This document shows, in pieces, positions 43,009 to 49,940 of a stretch of DNA of 64,000 nucleotides. Position numbers and translations under genes: made by a program. Under the pieces are notes generated by a model that worked only from the letters and a program-made list of their open reading frames with translations, had not been told where the DNA came from and did not search any database. Every line of letters begins with the position of its first letter. Position 1 is the stretch's first letter. The DNA comes from Planctomycetota bacterium (GTDB lineage Bacteria; Planctomycetota; Phycisphaerae; Phycisphaerales; UBA1924), in the NCBI GenBank assembly GCA_023432465.1, contig JAEYUO010000016.1:1-64000 (forward strand), read 5' to 3'.

Positions 43009-46000
43009 TCACACCGGCAAGTCATCATCCTTATCAGGTCCGCCGCCATCGCGGAAGCTGCCCACCGGGCCCGTCTTCTTGCCCGGCACAAAGCTCACCA
43101 CCGGTACGCGGAACGGGTCATCAAACGGCGGCGGCTCAACCCCCGCCTGTCCGCCGTGCGAACTCTGCGGAGCGGCGTACGCGCTCGGCAAGCCCGTGCC
43201 GCCGGGGTACGCGCCGTAGCTCTTGAACCGCGTGCTCTTGGCGTCCCACACGAGCTTCACGACATCTGTCGGCCCGTTACGCTGCTTGGCGATGATGATC
43301 TCGGCGACGTTCAGCTTGTCGGCGTTCTCCATTTCCCAGTCGCGGTCGCCGACGTGGTAGTACGCCTCGCGGTGCAGCAGCGCAACAACGTCGGCATCCT
43401 GCTCGATCGAGCCCGATTCGCGCAGGTCGCTCATCCGCGGCCGGTTCTCGCCGCGAGTCTCCGGGCCGCGGTTGAGCTGGGCGAGACAGACGACCGGCAC
43501 ATTCAACTCGCGCGCCAAGGCCTTGATGCCGCGGCTGATTGCACCGACTTCGTTCTGGCGGCCGTCCTTCTGTGCGCCGGGGGCGGACATGAGCTGGAGG
43601 TAGTCGATGAAGATGGCCTTGACGCCGTGCTGGGCGACGAGGCGACGGGCGCGCGTGCGCAGCCCCAGCACCGACAGCCCCGGCGAGTCATCGATGAAGA
43701 TCGGCGCGTGCTCAAGCTCGATCGCGGCATCGGCGAGCCTGCGGTAGCCGTCTTCGTTGAGGCGGCCGGAACGCATGTCGTGGCTCGACAGGCCGGACCG
43801 CGCCGACAGCATGCGCTGGGCGATCGCGCTCTTGCTCATTTCCATGGAGAAAAAGGCGACGGGGACCTGCTTCCCCTCGCGCGGGCCGTGCGCCGATCCG
43901 CCCATGGCGACCTGCTCGGCGAGGTTGAGGGCGAAGGCAGTGTTGTGTACGCACACATCGCCCGCGACGAAGTTGTGCGTTTCGGGCACCGTGAGGTCAT
44001 ACACCTGCATCGGCCCCAGAGGCTCGATCGACACCACCTCGTCCCAGTACACGTCGCTGTCGGCAAGCGCCGCCAGGTCTCGATCGCCGATGGCCGCGGC
44101 AATCTTCGCAAGCCTCGGGCGGGACAGAGCCCGTGTGCCGACATGCATGTTCGTTGATCCGCCGATTCGGCGGCCAAGCTCGGACCACGACATCTGTCCT
44201 TTGGCGGCGGCGATGCGGGGCCACACGCCGGTCGGAATCAGGTCGCGATTGGTCTGCGTGCGACGGGTGTTCACCGCTTCGAGTACGCGACGCGTCGCGT
44301 TCTGCTTCCCGTGGATGCCGATCTGCTCGATGAATGCGCGGATCGAGGTCGGGTCGGTGATATCGAGCTGCCAGCTCGGGCGTCGCGCATCGCGGTACTT
44401 CACCCAGCGCTGGCGGAGCGAGGAGATGATGCCAAACCGCAGCAGCAGATGCTGCACCTGCCGTGCGAGCTTCTCGCTGATGCTCGAATACCCGAGCTGG
44501 GACTGCCCGGTGCCCAGCACCGTCGCCCATCCATCCGTTGAGAACAGACGGTTCAGGAACAGCGCAAGCAGATCGCGCCGCAGCGTGAAAACCGCCGCGG
44601 GAATGAACTTCGTGCCCGAGTCCGCGCCCATCAGGCCGAGCGCAGTCAGCCATTGCGTCAGCGCGTTCGGCGTGTTCTTGCGGATGCGCTCGAGCCCTCC
44701 GGGCGCAAGATCATCAGCCCGGACTTCCAGCACGTTGCAGATCCGGGTGAACGTCTCAGCATCCGGCGCAGTCTGTGCACCGCTCCAGTGCGTGACCGAA
44801 CCCTTGCTCACGCCGACGGCTTCGGCGAGCCATGCACGGGTGCGCCCCTTGGAGCGCAGCGCAGAGTCCAGCCGTTCGGCGAAATCGGATCGGCGCGTCA
44901 ATCGCTCATCCTCATCGCTGACGATGCGCCACGAAGCCGCGGTGTGCGGACGGTTGTCCGAACGGGTCAGGCGAAGGCTGCCGAACTCGCGCACCGAGTT
45001 TTCGAAGTCCGCCACAATGTCCGCGTTGGTCGAAGTGAACCGCGGCACGGCGCCGGTCAGACCGCCATCGCCGATCAGGTACGCAAGGAGCTTGACCTCG
45101 CACTCGCGCATCGATGCGGTGCCGAACGCCTCAAGCCGCCGCGGCACCGCAACGTGGTCCCCTTCACACAGCTCACCCAGCGGCCTCCATCCGTTGATTG
45201 TCAGGAATGGGTGCGAGAGTGTGGTGCGGATTCGGCGACCCAGCCGCGTGGTCACTTCGAAGACCGGCTTGTGCCCGTCATCAATGAAATCGCTCGGAGT
45301 TGTCCAGCCGAGCTTGAAGTCGTCGCCGAGCGTGGCGATCCGTCCATCGCGTCGGCGATACAGCTCCTCGATCGTCGCGACCGAACCGTCCTCAAGCACG
45401 ATTTCTTCCTGCGCTGCAAGGCACTTCCCCATCGACGGCCGCGCCGCGACGATGATCATCTCCCCCTGCTGCAGGCCGCTCATGAGCTCATCAAGATCGG
45501 GGTAGCCCGTCGCGATGCCGCAGATCCCCTTGCCCTGCAGCGATTCCAGCCGCTCGACCTCGCGATCGAGCAGCACGTTCAGGCGCTCCGCCGCGGAGGT
45601 CTCCTCCTGCTGCGCGATCTCGAAGATCAGCGACTCGGCCGAATCCACAACCTCGCGAGCCCCATCCGGGCCCATCGTCCCCGCGTTGTACGCGTCGTAC
45701 AGGATCTTGCCGCCCGCGTTGATCAGCTTGCGCAGCTTCGCCTTGTCCGCGATGATCTTGGCAAAGTGCGCGGCCGAGGCGGGGCCGGGCGTCTCCTGCG
45801 CGAGCTTCTGCAGATACGCCGCGCCGCCGATATCCGCAAGCTGCTCCTTGTCCCGCAGCTCCTCGTGCAGCAGCAGCAGGTCACCGGACTGCTTGTGGTC
45901 ATACAGCCGGACGATCGCGTCATAGATCGCGGCGTGCGATTCAAGATAAAACGCATCCGGCGACCGGATGATCGGCACCACATCGTGGATGATCGACGGG

Positions 46001-46179
46001 TCCAGGATCATCGCGCCCAGCAGCGCCATCTCCGCCTCGGGCGAGTGCGGCGGCGGCTTCTCGAACATCTTCTCCAGCGGGACGCGCTCTAGCGCGCCGC
46101 CGCGCCCCCAGTTGCCGCGCTGGTCGCGCTGCTTGGGGTCGTTGGGCGAGGCCGATGATCCGCCGGAGAAGGAACTCAT
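43009..46179 (-). CDS. dnaB: Replicative DNA helicase DnaB containing an in-frame intein
   Basis: Hexameric ring helicase of the replisome. The 1056-aa precursor gives a 562-aa helicase after removal of a 494-aa intein. The N-terminal DnaB domain (PHSPEAEMALLGAMI) and the RecA-like motor are present. The P-loop reads ARPSMGK before the intein and TAFALN after it. Downstream lie the Walker B segment FIDYLQLM and the motor-domain motif SIEQDADVV. The helicase itself ends with a Gly/Pro/Asp-rich tail. ATG 46179 (MSSFSGGSS) is preferred over the TTG at 46221. No dnaC-type loader gene is in the window. The intein coordinates are listed separately. Confidence 0.95.
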   Translation of the reverse strand: MSSFSGGSSASPNDPKQRDQRGNWGRGGALERVPLEKMFEKPPPHSPEAEMALLGAMILDPSIIHDVVPIIRSPDAFYLESHAAIYDAIVRLYDHKQSGDLLLLHEELRDKEQLADIGGAAYLQKLAQETPGPASAAHFAKIIADKAKLRKLINAGGKILYDAYNAGTMGPDGAREVVDSAESLIFEIAQQEETSAAERLNVLLDREVERLESLQGKGICGIATGYPDLDELMSGLQQGEMIIVAARPSMGKCLAAQEEIVLEDGSVATIEELYRRRDGRIATLGDDFKLGWTTPSDFIDDGHKPVFEVTTRLGRRIRTTLSHPFLTINGWRPLGELCEGDHVAVPRRLEAFGTASMRECEVKLLAYLIGDGGLTGAVPRFTSTNADIVADFENSVREFGSLRLTRSDNRPHTAASWRIVSDEDERLTRRSDFAERLDSALRSKGRTRAWLAEAVGVSKGSVTHWSGAQTAPDAETFTRICNVLEVRADDLAPGGLERIRKNTPNALTQWLTALGLMGADSGTKFIPAAVFTLRRDLLALFLNRLFSTDGWATVLGTGQSQLGYSSISEKLARQVQHLLLRFGIISSLRQRWVKYRDARRPSWQLDITDPTSIRAFIEQIGIHGKQNATRRVLEAVNTRRTQTNRDLIPTGVWPRIAAAKGQMSWSELGRRIGGSTNMHVGTRALSRPRLAKIAAAIGDRDLAALADSDVYWDEVVSIEPLGPMQVYDLTVPETHNFVAGDVCVHNTAFALNLAEQVAMGGSAHGPREGKQVPVAFFSMEMSKSAIAQRMLSARSGLSSHDMRSGRLNEDGYRRLADAAIELEHAPIFIDDSPGLSVLGLRTRARRLVAQHGVKAIFIDYLQLMSAPGAQKDGRQNEVGAISRGIKALARELNVPVVCLAQLNRGPETRGENRPRMSDLRESGSIEQDADVVALLHREAYYHVGDRDWEMENADKLNVAEIIIAKQRNGPTDVVKLVWDAKSTRFKSYGAYPGGTGLPSAYAAPQSSHGGQAGVEPPPFDDPFRVPVVSFVPGKKTGPVGSFRDGGGPDKDDDLPV
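43942..45423 (-). mobile_element. Intein with LAGLIDADG endonuclease and inserted HTH, in the DnaB P-loop
   Basis: This in-frame 494-residue protein intron covers precursor residues 253-746. It begins with Cys1 (CLAAQEE) directly after the P-loop lysine and ends with VCVHN; the next extein residue is Thr (nucleophile of the second step). Block B is TTLSHPF (68-74). LAGLIDADG-type motifs lie at about 112-120 (LLAYLIGDG) and 288-297 (FLNRLFSTDG). Between them is an XRE/Cro-like helix-turn-helix (about 185-240: WLAEAVGVSKGSVTHW). A short segment WSELGRRI (about 413-420) precedes block F (VYDLTVPETHNFVAGDV). All splice residues are present, so splicing and homing activity are both plausible. Confidence 0.93.
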
Positions 46180-46311
46180 GGGACCGCCAAGGTAGAACGG
46201 ATCAACGCCGGGAGCGCGCAACCGACAGGATCAACCGACACAATCAACACAAGAGTTGCCCGCCGCTTGCGTCTTGGTTCCTCGATCCGGCTTTCCCTCG
46301 ACCCTTCCGAT

Positions 46312-47604
46312 TCAGGGGACCACCTTCACCACGCTGACTTTCGGGGCCAGAAGCTCGTACACGATCTCGACATCCTGATTCCCCAGCCGGATGCACCCCA
46401 TCGACATACTGCGGCCGATGGATTCCGGCTCGATCGTGCCGTGGACGCCAAAGCCGGTGTGCGCCTTGCTGCCCTCGTCGAAGCCATCCAGCCCGACCCA
46501 GCGCTCGCCGATCGGGTTCTTGGGGTCATCAGCGCCGAAACGCTCACCGGTTCGAGGGTTCACCCACGAGGGGTTGATGAGCTTGCTGTTGTTGCGGACG
46601 ACAAAGTTGGCAACCGGTGTGCCATCCTCTGCGCCAAGGCCCACCATGAACGAGCGGACATACACCCACCCGGGTTCGGCCCCGCCCGCGAGATTGGATG
46701 TGCCCACCGCGCTGGGGGACGGCGGGTCGCCCATGTAGATGTCCATGCGGTACGCGGACTTGCTGACCACGGCATGGAACGGTCCGTTGGCGACCTTGAG
46801 CTTCTGGTCAATGCGGATGCGGCTGGGATCCGCCAGCTTGTTCAGCCGCGCGATCAGCATGTAGTCCGTCGTCAGACCGAGTTTGCGGTTGATGACCGGC
46901 AGGCTGTCTCCGCTGACAACCGTGTAGACCTGCGAAAACGGATCCCCAGGAGCGGCGGTCGCGGAGAACACCAGCACCTCGCTCAGTTCGCTCATCCACC
47001 GGCGGATCGCCGGCCGCTCGCTCTCGGGCGTCCGCGAATCGAGCAGCACGCGGTTGAGCAGCGTGCGGCACTCGACGAGTTTGCCGCTGCGCTGCGCGTT
47101 CTCGGCGGCATCGACCAGCGCCGACAAATCCGACGGAAGCCCCGTGCGGGCGGCGGGCGGCGGGGGGGAGGCGGCATCGCCCGGCGGCGTGGTGACCAGC
47201 GGGTCGCGAACGGTCTCGGGCTGCAACTCCTCCGCGGCGGGCAGTGCCGGCGGAAGCGAAGCCGGCAACGGGCGCGACAGCGTCGGCGCGGGGTCCGCGT
47301 TCCGCGGCGCATTCATGCTGAACTCGGTGGGCTGGGGGCGCGGCCTTTCGGGCGCAAGTTCAGTCGGGGCCGGAGCCTGCGCGAGTGGGTCGGGTGCGGT
47401 CTGGGCGTTCGCGGATTGCGGCCCGACAAGGGCGTTGCCGCTGTCGCGGCTCCAGAGGAGCCACAGCAGGCCCCCGCCGCCGAAGACGACCAGCAGTGCG
47501 ACGCCCGCGACCACCCTGGTTCGGGCCCGGCGTTTGGCGCGATACACGGCCACCGATGAGCTGGGGATGCGCTGTCCGCGAGCGTTCTGCGATGCAAGGG
47601 CCAT
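46312..47604 (-). CDS. LysM-containing L,D-transpeptidase (YkuD family)
   Basis: Periplasmic peptidoglycan cross-linking or anchoring enzyme. The 430-aa protein has a basic N-region, one membrane helix (about 31-50) and a long proline/alanine linker (about 60-165). It continues with a helical region, a LysM-like domain (VYTVVSGDSLPVINRKLG, about 228-275) and a YkuD domain with FGVHGT...SMSMGCIRLGN, whose Cys (about 405) is the nucleophile. LysM binds glycan, so it likely acts on the wall. ATG 47604 was chosen because the frame opens there with a GGAAG upstream. Its neighbours are dnaB and the cyclo-ligase, with no other wall gene beside it. Confidence 0.9.
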   Translation of the reverse strand: MALASQNARGQRIPSSSVAVYRAKRRARTRVVAGVALLVVFGGGGLLWLLWSRDSGNALVGPQSANAQTAPDPLAQAPAPTELAPERPRPQPTEFSMNAPRNADPAPTLSRPLPASLPPALPAAEELQPETVRDPLVTTPPGDAASPPPPAARTGLPSDLSALVDAAENAQRSGKLVECRTLLNRVLLDSRTPESERPAIRRWMSELSEVLVFSATAAPGDPFSQVYTVVSGDSLPVINRKLGLTTDYMLIARLNKLADPSRIRIDQKLKVANGPFHAVVSKSAYRMDIYMGDPPSPSAVGTSNLAGGAEPGWVYVRSFMVGLGAEDGTPVANFVVRNNSKLINPSWVNPRTGERFGADDPKNPIGERWVGLDGFDEGSKAHTGFGVHGTIEPESIGRSMSMGCIRLGNQDVEIVYELLAPKVSVVKVVP

Positions 47605-47701
47605 GGAGAGCTTCCGTTCTTCCCGTGGGAGCAGATCAAGTTGTTCTGACGCCGAAGGTCACCAAGACCAATCCCGTCTCGGCCGCGTCTGCATACTTCG
47701 G

Positions 47702-48346
47702 TCAACCCGGTGCGGCCTGTCCACCCGCCCCGGACCTGTCATACCGGATCACCCGAGACTCGGTCACGAGCATCTCCACGGGTCGGTCGTGAAGATCCCG
47801 AGGCAACTCTTCTCCGGGCGCGAGAAGCTGAGCCTCCAGCCCCACACCGCAAACGACCCCCCTGACCGAGGGTTGAGCCAGGAACCGATCATAGAACCCT
47901 GCACCGTGGCCGATGCGGCCGCCGGTGAGATCGAACCCAAGTCCGGGTGTGAAAAGGAGATCCAGTTCCTGCGGAGGCACGGTCGGGCAGGATTCGCGCG
48001 GGTGCTGCAGGCCCGCCGCGGAGGGCGCGGCGGCATCGGGCTCAAGATCGGCAAGATCGGTCACCCGCCGCGCGGTCATGGTTCGGGCGACCCAATCGGT
48101 CCGCGGCAGGCAGACAGCCTTTCCGGCCGCCAGCGCGGATTGGATGAGTGGACGGAGATCCACCTCCGGCCGGTTGGCCATGGGCACGAACATGAGCACC
48201 GTGCGCGCAGCGGCATACTCCGGGAGAGTCTCGATCCTCGCCACGATCTGACCGGACCACGTGGCGATATCCGCCGTGGAGACCGCGGCCAGCCGGGCCC
48301 GCAGGCCGCTGCGCAGGAGCTTCTTCGCATCGCGGGAATAGCTCAC
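47702..48346 (-). CDS. 5-formyltetrahydrofolate cyclo-ligase
   Basis: ATP-dependent enzyme turning 5-formyl-THF into 5,10-methenyl-THF in one-carbon metabolism (MTHFS family). The 214-aa protein has a basic opening KKLLRSGLRARLAAV and the signature PGLGFDLTGGRIGHGAGFYD near the C-terminus, with the usual GxGxGFYDR phosphate loop. A roughly 15-residue insert rich in Ala/Pro precedes it. The start is GTG 48346, with no clear RBS. It is divergent from the RNase HII-like gene; only 16 bp separate the starts if GTG 48363 is correct. Confidence 0.93.
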   Translation of the reverse strand: MSYSRDAKKLLRSGLRARLAAVSTADIATWSGQIVARIETLPEYAAARTVLMFVPMANRPEVDLRPLIQSALAAGKAVCLPRTDWVARTMTARRVTDLADLEPDAAAPSAAGLQHPRESCPTVPPQELDLLFTPGLGFDLTGGRIGHGAGFYDRFLAQPSVRGVVCGVGLEAQLLAPGEELPRDLHDRPVEMLVTESRVIRYDRSGAGGQAAPG

Positions 48347-48362
48347 GGACGGAGTTTAGCGG

Positions 48363-49523
48363 GTGGCTGGGGAACTCCCGGCGGTACCATGGGCCGTGCC
48401 GCTGATCGTCTGTGGAATCGATGAGGCCGGATACGGCCCGCTGCTTGGCCCGCTGTGCGTGTCGATGGCCACACTGCGCATCGAGGACTGGAACGAGGGG
48501 GACCGCGCGCCGGACCTGTGGAAGCTGCTGGGCAAGGCGGTCGCGCGGGCGGGAACGGCTGTGCCTGCGGCCGCGACGGCGGCGGTAAAGAAGAAGAGCT
48601 CGGCGAAGCGTGCGAGTGTCGGGCGGATCCTGGTTGACGATTCGAAGAAACTGAAACTCTCGAACGATGGCAAGCGGCACCCGCTGACACACCTGGAGCG
48701 GGGTGTGCTTTCGTTCCTTCTGTGCAAAGACGGCGTGGATGGGCCCGATCTCCCGGCGAGCGATGCCGCGATGCTGCGTGCGCTCAACGTCCAGATCCCC
48801 ACGCAGGAGTGGTATCACCCCGATGCCAGCGCGTGCCCATGTGCGTGCACGGCCGGGGAACTGCTCATCGGCACGAATGTGCTCCGCGGGGCGATGGCGG
48901 ATGCGGGCGTGTCGTGCCTGGCGATGAACTGCCGCGCCATGTGCGAGCGCGAGTTCAACGAGGTGGTGCACGCGGCGGGAACCAAGGCCGCGGCGACGGA
49001 GGCGGCACTGGTGAGCCACCTGTGGTACGCGTGGGAGCAGTGGGGGAAGCGGGAAGGGATCGAGGGAGCAAGGGAGGAAGGGATCGAGCGGAAGGAAGAA
49101 GAGCGCGGCGCGGGGGAGGGTGGGGGGAGTGGGCGGGCGACATCGCTGCGCGTGGTGTGCGACCGGCAGGGGGGCAGGACGCAGTACGGCGGCATGCTGA
49201 GCCGTGCATTCCCCGAGGCGCGGGTCGCGACGCTTGAAGAGCGGCCGGAGCGCTGCCGGTATGAGGTCGCCTCGCGCGAGCGGGCGATGGTGGTGCAGTT
49301 CATGCCGGAGGCGGAGAGCTTCCACATGCCGGTTGCGCTGGCATCGATGACAGCGAAGCTCGTCCGCGAAACACTCATGGGCCGCTTCAACCGGTACTGG
49401 AACGCGCGGCTGCCGGAGCTGAAGCCGACGGCGGGGTATCGGCAGGACGGTTGGCGGTGGCTGAACGATGCCGCGGCGGTGCTGACGGGCGCGGAGCGGG
49501 AGGGGATGATCCGGAGGGCATGA
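48363..49523 (+). CDS. RNase HII-like protein with altered GRG motif and low-complexity insert
   Basis: Probable RNase H-fold nuclease. The 386-aa protein resembles RNase HII: GIDEAGYGPLLGPL near the start corresponds to the GIDEAGRGP family motif, ILVDDSKKL to DSKKL, VVCDRQGG supplies a later acidic position, and SFHMPVALASMTAKLVRE the C-terminal SI/SIxAK helix. The usual Arg of the GRG motif, which recognises the RNA-DNA junction, is Tyr. A Glu/Arg/Gly low-complexity insert covers about 232-262. It is about 180 residues longer than ordinary RNase HII. The GTG 48363 start has GGACGGAG upstream; GTG 48396 is an alternative. Confidence 0.68.
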   Translation: MAGELPAVPWAVPLIVCGIDEAGYGPLLGPLCVSMATLRIEDWNEGDRAPDLWKLLGKAVARAGTAVPAAATAAVKKKSSAKRASVGRILVDDSKKLKLSNDGKRHPLTHLERGVLSFLLCKDGVDGPDLPASDAAMLRALNVQIPTQEWYHPDASACPCACTAGELLIGTNVLRGAMADAGVSCLAMNCRAMCEREFNEVVHAAGTKAAATEAALVSHLWYAWEQWGKREGIEGAREEGIERKEEERGAGEGGGSGRATSLRVVCDRQGGRTQYGGMLSRAFPEARVATLEERPERCRYEVASRERAMVVQFMPEAESFHMPVALASMTAKLVRETLMGRFNRYWNARLPELKPTAGYRQDGWRWLNDAAAVLTGAEREGMIRRA

Positions 49524-49530
49524 GGGGGAG
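49471..49530 (+). repeat. Direct repeat, copy A (3' end of the RNase HII-like gene)
   Basis: About 60 bp starting CCGCGGCGGT and running past the stop of the RNase HII-like gene. It recurs as copy B at 49861-49920 with about 10 differences, including one indel. The 330 bp between the copies carry the other 30-bp repeat and a small ORF. This shows a past local duplication. Confidence 0.8.
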
Positions 49531-49539
49531 AGGCTGTTT

Positions 49540-49569
49540 GCCGCAGATGAACGCGGATGAACGCTGATC
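49540..49569 (+). repeat. 30-bp dispersed repeat, copy 2
   Basis: It matches 41291-41320 with two mismatches and is again just downstream of a DNA-repair-type gene. Confidence 0.75.
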
Positions 49570-49609
49570 AGAGGATGCGGAGCAGAGTTGTTGGGACCGG
49601 CTTGTTGCG

Positions 49610-49858
49610 ATGAAGAACGAACTTCTTGAAGTGTTCCTGGTGGAGGATTGCGATGCGCATGCGCGGACTGTCCTGCTCGCAGCGATAGACAAACCGCCGA
49701 CAGGGCTTGAGCGCCGGGAGTTCACCTTCAATCGGTTCAATTTCGTTCTGGAGAATCTGCTCCAAGAAGCGGTGATTGATGACGAACTCCATCCTGCGGA
49801 TGGCGAGATCCGTGTGCCGCTGGAGGAGTTGCGTTGCCGGTTGGAGAGAATAGCGTGA
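49610..49858 (+). CDS. Small hypothetical protein
   Basis: The 82-aa frame (MKNELLEVFLVEDCDAHART...) has alternating charged and hydrophobic residues compatible with a helical protein. It has no recognisable family, no signal peptide and no good RBS. It lies inside the duplicated-end cassette. Frames on the other strand overlap and are not better. Confidence 0.35.
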   Translation: MKNELLEVFLVEDCDAHARTVLLAAIDKPPTGLERREFTFNRFNFVLENLLQEAVIDDELHPADGEIRVPLEELRCRLERIA

Positions 49859-49860
49859 GG

Positions 49861-49920
49861 CCGCGGCGGTGCTGACGGGGGCGAGCGGGAGGGGGTGATC
49901 AGGCGGGCGTGAGGGGAAAA
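49861..49920 (+). repeat. Direct repeat, copy B
   Basis: Degenerate copy of the final bases of the RNase HII-like gene. It carries a changed frame (single-base difference in the GGGGCGAGCGG part), so it is non-coding debris of that gene end. Confidence 0.75.
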
Positions 49921-49940
49921 GCCTCTTTCATGCGGCGGGA

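Larger units (their letters stand above)
49524..49940. other. Intergenic cassette between duplicated ends
   Basis: This 417-bp stretch has the dispersed 30-bp repeat (49540-49569), a small open frame (49610-49858) and direct-repeat copy B (49861-49920). No RNA gene or promoter was recognised. The dockerin-tailed gene on the minus strand ends at its right edge. Confidence 0.55.

Noticed and set aside
43009..46179. Two separate helicase genes or a broken dnaB
   Set aside because: Both parts are in one frame and the intervening 494 residues have all intein splice blocks, so it is an intein, not a disruption.
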